Shown: one piece after another, positions 9,232 to 17,885 of the stretch
How the letters are laid out: each line of letters opens with the position of its first letter
Numbering within the stretch: the stretch's first letter is position 1
Assembly (NCBI GenBank): GCA_934162535.1
Contig: CAKPJC010000006.1
Location: 25,666-89,665, forward strand
Source of the DNA: an uncultured Clostridia bacterium
GTDB taxonomy: Bacteria; Bacillota; Clostridia; TANB77; CAG-508
Direction: 5' to 3'
Length of the DNA: 64,000 nt
Program-made: the position numbers and the translations under genes
The notes under the pieces: model-generated
Seen by the model: only the letters and a program-made list of their open reading frames with translations
Database searches by the model: none
Told to the model about the DNA's origin: nothing

Positions 9232-9717
9232 CTATTCATCTTTATTTATTTCTTTTATTAGTTCAAGTTGTGATATTAGTAATGATTCCATTTTTGCTTT
9301 GTATATATCAAATTGTTTTTTTATGTCATCTAGTTCCTTTTCTTTTTTGCTTACTTGGTCATCTAATTCACTTAGTGTTTTTCTTGAATTTTCTTTTGAT
9401 ATTCTTACTAGTTCTTCTGATTGTTTTTGTGCTTCGCTTATTATTTGTTCTGATTGTTGTCTTGCTACATTTTTTACTTCTTCTGCTGTTGATTGTGCCA
9501 TTACTAATGTGTTTTGTAGTGTTGTTTCTATATTTTTGTAGTGACTCAGACTTACTGTTAGTTCTTCTATTTTTGTTCTCGCTGTTGCAAGTTCTTTATA
9601 GTTTTTTTCATAGTCTGTTTGTATTTCATCAAGAAATTCGTCTACTTCTTCAACATTGTACCCATTCATCATTTGTTTATTGAATTTTTTGTTTTCTATA
9701 TCTAATGGTGTAATCAT
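9232..9717 (-). CDS. divIVA: DivIVA-domain protein
   Basis: 161 residues. The N-terminal lipid-binding domain is canonical: MITPLDIENKKF, then NGYNVEEVDEFLDEI. Two coiled-coil stretches follow (about 30-80 and 95-155). DivIVA proteins sense negatively curved membrane at poles and septa and recruit division or sporulation partners. It is 30 bp downstream of sepF, the usual ylm/divIVA arrangement of Gram-positive division clusters, and a terminator follows it. Confidence 0.92.
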   Translation of the reverse strand: MITPLDIENKKFNKQMMNGYNVEEVDEFLDEIQTDYEKNYKELATARTKIEELTVSLSHYKNIETTLQNTLVMAQSTAEEVKNVARQQSEQIISEAQKQSEELVRISKENSRKTLSELDDQVSKKEKELDDIKKQFDIYKAKMESLLISQLELIKEINKDE

Positions 9718-9747
9718 ACTGGATTGCCTCCGTTCTTTTTAAAACGA

Positions 9748-10239
9748 TTAGTTTATACTGTTATTTTTTAACCATGAAACAGATAGTTTACTTTTTATTT
9801 CTTCTCTAGCCATTTCATTTGTTATCTCATAATTCATAGGTGCAATTAAAAATATAGAGTTTGAGATTTTTTGGATATGTCCATCTAATGCGTAAACTCC
9901 ACCACTAATAAAGTCAACTATTCTTCTAGCTACATCTTTGTTTACATATTCTAAATTAACTATTACTGACTTTTTTTCTTTTAATAAACTACATATTTCT
10001 TCTGACTGTTCAAATGTAGTTGGTTGAGATATTACCATTTTTATTGGTTGACCTTGTCCTGTGATAGGAACTACTTTTCCTTTATTTTTTCCGAAGAATT
10101 TTCTTCCTTCGTCTTCATCTTCATAGTCTAGATTATCATTATAATCGTATCCTTCTTCTTCTTCATATTCTCCATTATCACTTTCTGGTTGGTTCATTCC
10201 AATTAACCCCCATACTTTGTCCATTATAGCTCCTGCCAT
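9748..10239 (-). CDS. sepF: Cell division protein SepF
   Basis: 163 residues. The N-terminal amphipathic membrane anchor (MAGAIMDKVWGLIGM) is followed by a highly acidic linker (residues about 20-45) and a globular core with VNLEYVNKDVARRIVDFISGG and SIFLIAP, the SepF fold. SepF bundles FtsZ filaments and ties the Z-ring to the membrane. Its own promoter is at 10289-10317, and divIVA follows 30 bp downstream. Confidence 0.95.
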   Translation of the reverse strand: MAGAIMDKVWGLIGMNQPESDNGEYEEEEGYDYNDNLDYEDEDEGRKFFGKNKGKVVPITGQGQPIKMVISQPTTFEQSEEICSLLKEKKSVIVNLEYVNKDVARRIVDFISGGVYALDGHIQKISNSIFLIAPMNYEITNEMAREEIKSKLSVSWLKNNSIN

Positions 10240-10288
10240 TTTTTTCCCTCCTAATATTTTTACACTTTTGTATTAAGTCTTCGCATAT

Positions 10289-10317
10289 AGTATCTTACTT
10301 TTTTATTTTTTTGTCAA
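10289..10317 (-). promoter_or_regulatory. Sigma-A promoter for sepF-divIVA
   Basis: Minus strand TTGACA, 17 bp, GATACT: perfect -35, four of six in the -10. It sits 50 bp before the sepF start codon. Confidence 0.6.
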
Positions 10318-10370
10318 GCTTTTTTGGTGTTGTAATAAAAACTTAATCTTTCTGTAATATTTTTGTAACA

Positions 10371-11585
10371 TTATTTGTTGTTTCTTTGTAGTATTATTTC
10401 GTCATAGTTGTTTATTTTTTTGTAGTTTTTTATTTCTTTTTGGTCATATCCTATTTCTTGTAGGTCTTTTGTTGAGTATGTTGATATTATTGCGAATTTG
10501 TCTGTTTCATATTCTACTTTTACTAGTACTTTGTTTTGTACTCCTGCTTTATTTTTTATTACATAGTATAGTCCGTTTTCATTTATTAGTGCTTGCTTTG
10601 GAACTTTTAGTCCTGTTTTGTTCCACCATATTACGTCTATTACAATTTTTCTGTGTGTTATTAAGTCTTCTGTCATTTTGTTTAGTTGAAATATTATTGT
10701 TCTTTTGTCTCCTTCTTCATTTATTTGCACTATTTTTGCCTTTATTTCTTCTTTGTTTGATATTCTTATTGTTACACTGTCTCCTAATTTTGCTTTCATT
10801 GCTTCTGTTGAGTTCATTGTTGTTGCTATATAGCATTTGAAGTTGTCTATTATTTTTCCACATTCATTACTTGTTGCTACTATTTGACCTGTTTTTAATT
10901 CTGTTTTGTTTAAGAATTCTTCTTTTATATTTCCAAAGTTGTTTGGTGTTAGTGTTTCTTCAAGCCCATCTACTCTATATGATACTATTCCACTTATTGG
11001 TGATGTTTGGTATTGTGTGTCAACTTTTAGACTTTCTTCATATTTGTTTTTCTCGTTTATTAGTGTTTTTATTTCTTGATTTTCTGTTAGTTCTCCTATG
11101 AATTTTATTTTTTTGCTAAATAGGCTGTCTATACTGTTTTTGTATTCTGTTATTTCTTGGTAGTTGTTTAGGTCTCTAATTTCTTCTATTTTGCTTTCTA
11201 TTTGATTTTCTATTGCTTTTATGTCAGCTGATGGTGTTATGTTTTTCTCATTTTCTAATATTTCTTGTATTTGGTAGTTTAATTCACTTATTTTTGCATT
11301 TGTTTCTTTTTCACTGTCACTGTAGTATCTGAATACTGGCTCTGATTTTGCTACTTTTTCTCCCTCTGATGCTACAGTAAATATTCCATTTTGATAGTTT
11401 TCTCCTTTTATTACTGTCTCATCTCTGATTATGTATCCTGGTACTGTGTCTTCTTCTGTTAGTGTTCCTTCTTTTATTATGTATGAATCTTTTGGATCTA
11501 CTATAAGTAAATATATTGCATAACCTATATATGAAACAACTATTAATATTAATATAACAGCTATTATTTTTTTACTTTTATTCAA
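10371..11585 (-). CDS. HlyD-like membrane-anchored adaptor protein
   Basis: 404 residues. A single N-terminal membrane helix (about 5-28) is followed by barrel-sandwich and hairpin regions typical of HlyD/RND-type periplasmic adaptor proteins: a lipoyl-like part (GYIIRDETVIKGENYQNGIF), a coiled coil (about 100-175) and a beta-rich C-terminal half. Similar proteins occur beside ylmE/sepF in Clostridia and are annotated HlyD-family, with no known transport partner. No ABC or RND pump is adjacent. The gene begins 1 bp after miaA stops, so the two are translationally close. A role in cell division is possible from context only. Confidence 0.7.
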   Translation of the reverse strand: MNKSKKIIAVILILIVVSYIGYAIYLLIVDPKDSYIIKEGTLTEEDTVPGYIIRDETVIKGENYQNGIFTVASEGEKVAKSEPVFRYYSDSEKETNAKISELNYQIQEILENEKNITPSADIKAIENQIESKIEEIRDLNNYQEITEYKNSIDSLFSKKIKFIGELTENQEIKTLINEKNKYEESLKVDTQYQTSPISGIVSYRVDGLEETLTPNNFGNIKEEFLNKTELKTGQIVATSNECGKIIDNFKCYIATTMNSTEAMKAKLGDSVTIRISNKEEIKAKIVQINEEGDKRTIIFQLNKMTEDLITHRKIVIDVIWWNKTGLKVPKQALINENGLYYVIKNKAGVQNKVLVKVEYETDKFAIISTYSTKDLQEIGYDQKEIKNYKKINNYDEIILQRNNK

Positions 11586-11586
11586 T

Positions 11587-12504
11587 CTAAGTTCTTCCTT
11601 TCAATATTTCATCAACATTGTCTATTCCTTTTGTAGCGTCTAACCATATTGTTTGTTTGTTTTTTCTAAACCATGTTAGTTGTCTTTTGGCATATCTTCT
11701 CGTTTCCATTTTTATTTTTTCTATCATTTCTTGTTTTGTGCATTTGTTTTGTAGATATTCTACTACTTCTTTGTATCCTAGTCCTTGCATTGCTGTTGGG
11801 AATTCTGTGTATTTTTTTAGTAGATTTTCTACTTCTTCTATTAACCCTTGTTCTATCATTATGTCTACTCTTTTGTTTATTCTTTCATATAGTTTTTCTC
11901 TTTCCATGTTTAGTGCATATACTTCATAGTCGTATTTTACTCCATTTTTTCTTGATTCTATTTCTTGTTGTGTTTTGTTTTTTCCTGTTGCATGATATAT
12001 TTCTAATATTCTTAGTATTCTTTTTTTGTCATTTGGACTTATTTTTTGTATTGCTTGTTCATCTATTTTTTTTGCCTCATTGTATAGTGTTTTTAGTCCT
12101 TCTTTTTCGACCCTTTCTTCTAATTCTTTTCTATATTTTTCGTCTAGTTTTATGTCTTGATATTCTATTCCATATATTAAACTGTCAATATATAAACCTG
12201 TTCCACCTACTACTATTGGTGTTTTTCCTTTGGATAGTATTTCTTCTATTGCGTTTTCTGCATCTTTTTTGAAGTCTGCTACACTGTATCTTTGGTTTGG
12301 TTCAACATTGTCTATTAAGTAGTGGGGTATTCCTTGCATCTCTTCTTGTGTTGGTTTTGCTGTTCCTATGTCCATGTCTTTGTATATTTGCATTGAGTCA
12401 CTTGATATTATTTCTCCATTTATTCTTTTGGCTAGTTCAATTGATAATGCTGTTTTTCCTGATGCTGTTGGTCCACATATTACTATTACTTTTGGCTTGT
12501 CCAT
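11587..12504 (-). CDS. miaA: tRNA dimethylallyltransferase MiaA
   Basis: 305 residues. Walker A GPTASGKT (about 10-17), the SSDSMQIYKDMDIGTAKPT signature and the VVGGTGLYIDSLIYG segment identify MiaA, which adds a dimethylallyl group to N6 of A37 in tRNAs reading UNN codons. The donor, DMAPP, comes from the MEP pathway, whose last enzyme IspH is at 55.8-56.7 kb and appears frameshifted in this assembly. Length and C-terminal swapped domain (RRYAKRQLTWFRKN) are normal. Confidence 0.96.
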   Translation of the reverse strand: MDKPKVIVICGPTASGKTALSIELAKRINGEIISSDSMQIYKDMDIGTAKPTQEEMQGIPHYLIDNVEPNQRYSVADFKKDAENAIEEILSKGKTPIVVGGTGLYIDSLIYGIEYQDIKLDEKYRKELEERVEKEGLKTLYNEAKKIDEQAIQKISPNDKKRILRILEIYHATGKNKTQQEIESRKNGVKYDYEVYALNMEREKLYERINKRVDIMIEQGLIEEVENLLKKYTEFPTAMQGLGYKEVVEYLQNKCTKQEMIEKIKMETRRYAKRQLTWFRKNKQTIWLDATKGIDNVDEILKGRT

Positions 12505-12521
12505 TTTTTTCCTTTCTTTTT

Positions 12522-12953
12522 TTACATTTTGCTTGCTATTTCAAATATTCCTGTTTGTATGTCTTTTAAGAAATTGAATTCTGCTATACTTATTACTATC
12601 ATTACTATTATAATGATTATTAATTTTTTTATTAGGTCTGATTTTTCTATTTCGTCAAATTTGTATTGACTCATTATTTTTCCTACATATGGCATGAATA
12701 CTATTCCATTTATTGGTGTGAATACTAGTATTAGTATTTTACTTACTTCGTTTTTGAAGTCTAGGTTCACGTAGTTTAGTCCTTTTGATGATAGGTTGAA
12801 TAACATTGTTGTTATGAACCAACTTATTAGTATTCCTCCTACACTTATTATTACTCTTTCCATTCCTTCATAGGCTTCTAATCTGTACCATGTGTATCCT
12901 ATTAGTACCATGAATAGTGCTATTACTACTATTATTATAAATGGTGTTATCAT
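12522..12953 (-). CDS. Integral membrane protein of unknown function (143 aa)
   Basis: Four predicted membrane helices: about residues 3-22, 34-52, 68-88 and 109-128. A short acidic loop (YKFDEIEKSDLIKK) lies between the third and fourth. No catalytic motif is evident. It begins the short run that continues into miaA 17 bp downstream, and lies 23 bp after the pilin-like gene at 12977-14107, so it could be read through from the accessory island. I recognise no family. Confidence 0.6.
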   Translation of the reverse strand: MITPFIIIVVIALFMVLIGYTWYRLEAYEGMERVIISVGGILISWFITTMLFNLSSKGLNYVNLDFKNEVSKILILVFTPINGIVFMPYVGKIMSQYKFDEIEKSDLIKKLIIIIIVMIVISIAEFNFLKDIQTGIFEIASKM

Positions 12954-12976
12954 TGTTTTTTCCTCCTTTTATTTTC

Positions 12977-14107
12977 TTAATCCATAAATTCTGTACGCCA
13001 ATATTCTGGTATATTTTCATAATTATTTAATCCTGTTGCATTGTAATAGCATCCATATCCATCAGGTTCACCAATATAATCATTTGTACTTCCATTTGGC
13101 ACTCTTTTCCATAGTTTTATTGGCTCTCCTGTTAATCCTGTGCATTTGAGAAATGTACCTCTAAAAATAGTTACATTTAGGCAATTTGCAAATAAATTTT
13201 CTGGGATTCTTGTTAATGATGTACAGTATGCAAATGTTGTATAAAAAGTTGTTACATTTGGACAGTTTGCAAATAAATCTTCTGGAATACTTGTTAGTGA
13301 TTCGCATCCATAAAATCCATCTGAAAAAACTGTTATTTTTTCAAAACTCTTTTCTGTTGGACTTGCTATTTTTCTTAATTTTGTACAACCTCTTAGGCAT
13401 ACTCTTTCTAACCCTGTTTCTCCCCATTGGATTATTTCAAGAATGTTGTCATTTCCATTGCAAATAATCCTTGTACATTTTCCTGTTATTGTGACTTTAT
13501 AATCTTTGTTTTTTTCCGAGTATGTATGTGTTGGTGGATAAGCTAATGCAATTTTGCTTTTCGCACCATCATTTTGTATTACACTAGCATATTTTTTTTC
13601 TCCTGTATTCTTGTTTTCTGCTGTTGTTACCTTACCATCTCCCCAGTCAATAATTCTTCCTTCTTCAGTTTCCAATAATGGCAACCTCACTTCTCCAGTA
13701 TCTCCTGAATTAACCAGCATTATTAATGCACTTTTGTCTACTTCTTCTCCATATGGTATCTCTCTTGTTCCTATTATTATTATTTCTCTTTTTGTGTCTA
13801 TTTCATTATCAAATACTTTATCTTCTTTTTTTAAATTTTCTAACATTTCTTCTTTTGATACTAGTGCATCATTTTTTCCTTCTAGTTCATTTTTCGTTTT
13901 TATATTTTCATTTTTTATCTTCCATAATTGCACTAATTCTTCTACATCTCCAGCTCTTGACTCGAGTTTTGCTTCATTTGCTTTTCCTATTATTCCATTG
14001 TCTCCTTTTAGCATTTGTATGCTTATTCCTGCTAATATCATTAATACTACGATTGTTACTACTAATGCTATTAGTGTTATTGCTTTTGAGCTTTTTATTC
14101 TGTTCAT
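12977..14107 (-). CDS. Pilin-like surface protein with two 27-residue repeats (paralog 1)
   Basis: 376 residues from the preferred start. N-terminal class III-type prepilin-like leader: basic MNRIKSSK, then the hydrophobic AITLIALVVTIVVLMILAGI; the Glu5 of type IV pilins is replaced by Ala. A variable middle carries IDWGDGKV. The repeat region has units of the form SLTSIPxxLFANCPNVTxFxxTFxxCT, two copies here, before a conserved tail (IKLWKRVPNG...). The repeats resemble the leucine-rich/DUF285-like surface repeats of gut bacteria. The start is set by GGAGG 8 bp before MNRIKSS; the upstream ATG overlaps that site. The protein is probably membrane-tethered or assembled on the surface; ligand unknown. 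Confidence 0.8.
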   Translation of the reverse strand: MNRIKSSKAITLIALVVTIVVLMILAGISIQMLKGDNGIIGKANEAKLESRAGDVEELVQLWKIKNENIKTKNELEGKNDALVSKEEMLENLKKEDKVFDNEIDTKREIIIIGTREIPYGEEVDKSALIMLVNSGDTGEVRLPLLETEEGRIIDWGDGKVTTAENKNTGEKKYASVIQNDGAKSKIALAYPPTHTYSEKNKDYKVTITGKCTRIICNGNDNILEIIQWGETGLERVCLRGCTKLRKIASPTEKSFEKITVFSDGFYGCESLTSIPEDLFANCPNVTTFYTTFAYCTSLTRIPENLFANCLNVTIFRGTFLKCTGLTGEPIKLWKRVPNGSTNDYIGEPDGYGCYYNATGLNNYENIPEYWRTEFMD

Positions 14108-14140
14108 CTTTTGTTCCTCCATCTCTTTTTTATTATTAGT

Positions 14141-14169
14141 ATATTATCATAACACATTTTATTTTTCAA
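14141..14169 (-). promoter_or_regulatory. Conserved promoter of pilin-like paralog 1
   Basis: Minus strand TTGAAA, 17 bp, TAATAT with an extended -10 TG one base before it. The same promoter, with 17-bp spacing, precedes all four paralogs (15719-15747, 20230-20258, 23284-23312) and both leader-only remnants (18656-18684, 21772-21800). Confidence 0.55.
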
Positions 14170-14180
14170 TATTTTTGTAT

Positions 14181-14318
14181 GAACAAATAAGAAAAATTGA
14201 AAATTTTTCTTTGATTTGTTCTCGCCCGATTTGAGTTTTCGACTAAAAGGAGAAAATCTCAAAGGACTAGCGATTGTAGCTTTTTATATACTATAAAAGT
14301 ATTACTTTCCTAGTATAT
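14181..14318. repeat. 138-bp multi-hairpin module, copy 1
   Basis: One of three equal-length, near-identical modules in this window (others 15759-15896 and 18696-18833), each directly upstream of a pilin-like promoter in minus-strand orientation. Three successive inverted repeats are visible: GAACAAAT...ATTTGTTC, a TTTGAG/CTCAAA pair, and a final TATACT...AGTATA hairpin, imperfect in this copy. The core between them (CGCCCGATTTG, CTAGCGATTGTAGC) is conserved between copies. Function unknown: it could be a small RNA, leader structure or mobile element end. Confidence 0.7.
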
Positions 14319-14365
14319 AAAAAAATTGCCTTGAATTTAAAATTATAATTCAAGACATTCTTTCT

Positions 14366-14391
14366 AATTGTGCAACCACGGTTGCACAATT
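14366..14391. repeat. 26-bp palindrome, AATT-bounded (copy 1)
   Basis: The 26-bp inverted repeat has core GTGCAACCACGGTTGCAC inside AATT ends. A neighbouring CTTGAATT/AATTCAAG hairpin with a T run (about 14326-14353) follows on the minus strand. It lies 71 bp after paralog 2, so the pair probably terminates that gene. Copies: 18881-18906 and 21859-21884. Confidence 0.6.
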
Positions 14392-14461
14392 TATACTATT
14401 TAAACTTTTCTTCAATTTCATTTTTTATTTTTTTAATTTAGTACTATGGATAATGCTATTA

Positions 14462-15685
14462 TTATACCCCACTTAATGCTCTCCAATATTCTGGTATATT
14501 TTCATAATTATTTAATCCTGTTGCATTGTAATAGCATCCATATCCATCAGGTTCACCAATATAATTATTTGTACTTCCGTTTGGCACTCTTTTCCATAGT
14601 TTTATTGGCTCTCCTGTTAATCCTGTGCATTCGTAAAATGTACCTCTAAAATTAGTTACATTTGGACAATTTGCAAATAAGTTTTCAGGAATGCTTGTTA
14701 GTGATTTGCAATAACAAAACGTTCTTTCAAAACTTGTTGCATTTGGGCAATTCGCAAATAATGTTGATGGAATGCTTGTTAATGATGTACAGTCTTCAAA
14801 TGTTAATTCAAAAGTTGTTACATTTGGACAGTTTGCAAATAATGTTGATGGAATGCTTGTTAATGATGTACAGCCTGCAAATGTACATGAAAAATCTGTT
14901 ATTTTTTCAAAACTCTTTTCTGTTGGACTTGCTATTTTTCTTAATTTTGTACAACCATCTAGGCATACTTCTTCTAAACCTGTTTCTCCCCATTGGATTA
15001 TTTCAAGAATGTTGCCATTTTCATATTCATCATTGTAAAGCTTTGTGCATTTTCCTGTTATTGTTACTATGTATTCTTTGTTTTTTTCTGGGTATGTATG
15101 TTCGGTATATTGGGAATCTATTTCTGCAATTTTATTTTTCACACTATCATTTTGAGTTACACTGGCATATTTGTTATTGTGTATGTTTTTATCTCCTGTA
15201 GCTATTACTCCATCTCCCCAGTTTACTTTTGTGCTATCATCTATCTCTCCAGCTATCGGCAATTTCACTTCTCCAGTTTCTCCTGAATTAACTAGCATTA
15301 TTAATGCTCTTTTGTCTACTTCTTCTCCATATGGTATTTCTCTTGTTCCTATTGTTATTATTTCTTTGTCTCTGTCTATTTCTTTTTCATATACTATTCC
15401 TTCTTGTATTAGTTTTTCCAACATTTCTTCTTTCGATACTAATGCTTCACTTGTTCCTGTTACTTCATTTTGTGTTTTTATCATTTTGTTATTATTTTTC
15501 CACATTTTTACTTCTTCGTCTACATTCCCTGCTCTTGATTCTAGCTTCGCTTCATTTGATTTTGTTACTATTCCATTATCTCCTTTTAACATTTGTATGC
15601 TTATTCCTGCTAATATCATTAATACTACGATTGTTACTACTAATGCTATTAGTGTTATTGCTTTTGAGCTTTTTATTCTGTTCAT
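14462..15685 (-). CDS. Pilin-like surface protein with three 27-residue repeats (paralog 2)
   Basis: 407 residues from the start set by GGAGG. The leader is identical to paralog 1 up to the hydrophobic helix. Residues 50-140 (KMWKNNNKMIKTQNEVTGTS and the EEMLEKLIQEGIVYEKEID block) are shared almost exactly with paralogs 3 and 4. The middle carries VNWGDGVI. Three 27-residue units follow, two with SLTSIPSTLFANCPN and one with SLTSIPENLFANCPN. The tail has IKLWKRVPNG and GYGCYYNATGL. The 202-bp inverted-repeat element and a 138-bp module are upstream. Secreted or membrane-anchored surface protein by inference. Confidence 0.8.
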   Translation of the reverse strand: MNRIKSSKAITLIALVVTIVVLMILAGISIQMLKGDNGIVTKSNEAKLESRAGNVDEEVKMWKNNNKMIKTQNEVTGTSEALVSKEEMLEKLIQEGIVYEKEIDRDKEIITIGTREIPYGEEVDKRALIMLVNSGETGEVKLPIAGEIDDSTKVNWGDGVIATGDKNIHNNKYASVTQNDSVKNKIAEIDSQYTEHTYPEKNKEYIVTITGKCTKLYNDEYENGNILEIIQWGETGLEEVCLDGCTKLRKIASPTEKSFEKITDFSCTFAGCTSLTSIPSTLFANCPNVTTFELTFEDCTSLTSIPSTLFANCPNATSFERTFCYCKSLTSIPENLFANCPNVTNFRGTFYECTGLTGEPIKLWKRVPNGSTNNYIGEPDGYGCYYNATGLNNYENIPEYWRALSGV

Positions 15686-15718
15686 CTTTTGTTCCTCCAT
15701 CCCTTTTTTATTATTAGT

Positions 15719-15747
15719 ATATTATCATAACACGTTTTATTTTTCAA
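15719..15747 (-). promoter_or_regulatory. Conserved promoter of pilin-like paralog 2
   Basis: TTGAAA, 17 bp, extended TAATAT on the minus strand, as for the other family members. Confidence 0.5.
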
Positions 15748-15758
15748 TATTTTTGTAT

Positions 15759-15896
15759 GAGCAAATAAGAAAAATTGAAAATTTTTCTTTGATTTGTTCT
15801 CGCCCGATTTGAGTTTTCGACTAAAAGGAAAAAATCTCAAAGGGCTAGCGATTGTAGCTTTTTATATACTAGGAAAGTATTACTTTCCTAGTATAT
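15759..15896. repeat. 138-bp multi-hairpin module, copy 2
   Basis: Same length and layout as the copy at 14181-14318. Here the last hairpin is a perfect ACTAGGAAAGTA/TACTTTCCTAGT stem. The module stops at TATAT and the 202-bp inverted-repeat element begins 4 bp later; in the other two copies this edge continues into AAAAAATTGCC instead, so the right boundary looks like a rearrangement point. Confidence 0.7.
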
Positions 15897-15900
15897 CGTT

Positions 15901-16102
15901 CATTTGAGAAAATGTCTCAAAAATCATGTCTAATTTATTCCAATTTCCTTATTGACATTGAGCCTCTTATCCTTTGGAAACCTATTTTTGCTAAAAAGCT
16001 GTAAGCGTGATTTTATATAGCTTTTTAGACGCAAAAGCATACCAAAGGATATACTCAAAATCAATAAGTTTTCTCGGCATAAATAAGACATTTTGTCAAA
16101 TG
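15901..16102. mobile_element. 202-bp near-palindromic element (MITE-like or structured RNA)
   Basis: A nested inverted repeat centred at about 16001. Outer arms CATTTGAGAAAATGTCT and AGACATTTTGTCAAATG match at all but one position. Inner arms include CTTATTGACATTGAG with CTCAAAATCAATAAG, TATCCTTTGG with CCAAAGGATA, and CTAAAAAGCT with AGCTTTTTAG. An unpaired stretch of about 12 nt (15918-15930) lies on the left arm. There is no open reading frame. It could be a miniature inverted-repeat element or a long structured RNA. No clear target duplication was seen. Confidence 0.55.
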
Positions 16103-16211
16103 AAAAGTTAAGACATTTTCATAAATGAATTATATCCTTTTAAATTTTCTCTTTTGTATTTTGTGTTTCTAATAATCGCAAAACTCATCTCTAAAACCTC
16201 CTTCTAAATTT

Positions 16212-16610
16212 TTAGCCGATTTTTTCGGCTCGTATAATGGGCGATAGCTTGGCAATACAATCAAAGCCTTCTTTTTCGTAATCTCTTTGTTCAAAATTGC
16301 AAAGCCTTTTATTATTAGTATTTTTATATTTATTTATATTATATTTATTATCCTTAAACTTTTCTTCAATAGGTATTAACCTTCTCATATCTACTTCTTT
16401 ACTATTTTCTTTATATACCATTTCAATATTTATATAACCTTTATCTTTTAATGAATTTACTAGCTTTGATACTTGTGTTACTGATATATTTAAAAGTTCG
16501 CTTATAGTTTTATTGGTACAAAAGCAATATTGTTTTTCTTTATCACTTAAATTTTTATCTGTTAATACTTCTATTGGAATCCATAATCCTTTTAAGTTTA
16601 GACTTGACAT
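16212..16610 (-). CDS. Helix-turn-helix protein, possibly shortened (132 aa)
   Basis: The N-terminal part (LWIPIEVLTDKNLSDKEKQY) and TNKTISELLNISVTQVSKLV with LVNSLKDKGYI form a winged-helix DNA-binding domain of the HTH_36 kind common in phage and plasmid proteins. In relatives I know, a helix of about a dozen residues follows SDKEK; here the sequence passes directly to QYCFCTNK, suggesting a small internal deletion. The C-terminal FEQRDY is shared with phage replication-type HTH proteins. GGAGGGG lies upstream. It accompanies tnpV and a DUF1016 nuclease, consistent with mobile-element cargo. Function unproven. Confidence 0.6.
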   Translation of the reverse strand: MSSLNLKGLWIPIEVLTDKNLSDKEKQYCFCTNKTISELLNISVTQVSKLVNSLKDKGYINIEMVYKENSKEVDMRRLIPIEEKFKDNKYNINKYKNTNNKRLCNFEQRDYEKEGFDCIAKLSPIIRAEKIG

Positions 16611-16774
16611 TTAATACCCCTCCTCTCTTTCAAATTCGTTCGCTTTATTTTGGCTTTATTTTCGTTTTTAAGATATAAATAATATAAGTTTATATCTTGA
16701 AATTGTAGCCAAAAAATTTCCATAAAAAAATCGCCTTGAACTTATTTCTAAATTCAAAGCAATTTTTTATTTTG

Positions 16775-16801
16775 AATTTTCTCGACAGTGTCGAGAAAAT
16801 T
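16775..16801. repeat. 27-bp palindrome downstream of DUF1016 gene A
   Basis: Perfect inverted repeat around one central base, core TTCTCGACAGTGTCGAGAA, bounded by AATT. It starts 4 bp beyond the nuclease stop. A 23-nt part of it is repeated exactly inside the nuclease gene at 17545-17567. It could act as a terminator, though only a weak T tract follows. Confidence 0.75.
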
Positions 16802-16805
16802 TAGA

Positions 16806-17870
16806 TTACTCTTTATCTTCAATATTTTTTCTTTGTTCTAGTTGAACTTTAGCCTTTTCTATACTATCCATAAATTTTTGTTCTAATATTTCTTTTGGTA
16901 CATATTCTGTCAAATATTGTGCAACATGTATTCCACTATTATCTAATTCTAGTAATTGTGCCATCATATCACTTTTTGTCGCACATAATATGATTGCAAT
17001 TGGTGATTCTTCTCCTTCTGCTTTTTCATATTTGTCTAACCATTTCAAATATAATTCAACCTGACCTTTATATTCTGGTCTAAATTTATCTAGCTTTAAT
17101 TCTATAACTACTAACCTTTTCATTTTTCTATGATAGAATAATAAATCTATATAATAATCTTCTCCATCTATTGTTATTCTTTTTTGCCTAGCTAGAAAAG
17201 CAAAATCATTTCCCATTTCTAAAATAAACTTTTCTAATTCACTTATAATTGCATTTTCTAAATCTTTCTCGCTATAAGTGTCTTTTAAATCCAAAAAGTC
17301 TAATATATATGGATCTCTAAAAAATAAATTAGTTGTCATCTTGTTTTCTTCGTTTAGCAATTTCAAATCATTTACAATAGTCTGTTCTGGCATTTTAGAT
17401 ATTGCTGTTCTTTCAAATAATGCTGAGCCAATTCTTTCTCTTAATGTTCTAACTCCCCAAAACTCATTTTCACACATTGTTGTGTAGAAATCTCTTTTTA
17501 AACTATCTTTAACTTGTAATAGTTCAACAAAATGTGACCAACTTAATTTTCTCGACAGTGTCGAGAATTTTTGAAAATCTGGATAATATTCATAGACTTT
17601 TAGCATTCTAAATAAATTTGCACTACTATATCCTCGTCCATATTCAACTGTTAACCTTTGACTTAACTTTTTTATTACAGCCTTTCCATATTCAGCTCTT
17701 TCATGATTTAAGACATTTTCAGTTATATCTTTTCCTATATTCCAATATAATATTGTCATTTCTTCATTTACTTTTAATGCTACATTTCTTTTTGCTTTTT
17801 CTATTCTATCAACTATTTTATTATATAAATCATCTATATTTATGTTATCTATGTTCTCTAATTCGTTCAT
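16806..17870 (-). CDS. DUF1016 / YhcG-family PD-(D/E)XK nuclease A
   Basis: 354 residues. The N-terminal DUF1016_N helical domain (about 10-165) carries YWNIGKDI, YSSANLFRMLKVYEYYP, LSWSHFVELLQVKD and WGVRTLRERI. The C-terminal nuclease domain (about 175-345) has the PD-(D/E)XK pattern YYIDLLFYHRKMKRLVVIEL followed by K, with Asp and Glu-x-Lys spaced as expected. Family members are putative DNA nucleases found near restriction, toxin and mobile loci, with unproven biology. The gene sits between two palindromes (16775-16801, 17886-17911), and its own frame contains a third (17545-17571) encoding the segment just before LSWSH. Intact length. Confidence 0.85.
   Translation of the reverse strand: MNELENIDNINIDDLYNKIVDRIEKAKRNVALKVNEEMTILYWNIGKDITENVLNHERAEYGKAVIKKLSQRLTVEYGRGYSSANLFRMLKVYEYYPDFQKFSTLSRKLSWSHFVELLQVKDSLKRDFYTTMCENEFWGVRTLRERIGSALFERTAISKMPEQTIVNDLKLLNEENKMTTNLFFRDPYILDFLDLKDTYSEKDLENAIISELEKFILEMGNDFAFLARQKRITIDGEDYYIDLLFYHRKMKRLVVIELKLDKFRPEYKGQVELYLKWLDKYEKAEGEESPIAIILCATKSDMMAQLLELDNSGIHVAQYLTEYVPKEILEQKFMDSIEKAKVQLEQRKNIEDKE
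17545..17571. repeat. Palindrome inside DUF1016 gene A
   Basis: TTCTCGACAGTGTCGAGAA with AATT-rich ends, sharing 23 consecutive bases with the palindrome after the gene. On the minus strand it is read in frame as KFSTLSRKL, immediately before the conserved LSWSH motif. Confidence 0.75.
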
Positions 17871-17885
17871 TTTTACCTTCTTTCT

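Noticed and set aside
14326..14353. CTTGAATT hairpins in the pilin island as separate elements
   Set aside because: They recur just after gene ends with T runs on the minus strand, so ordinary terminators suffice.
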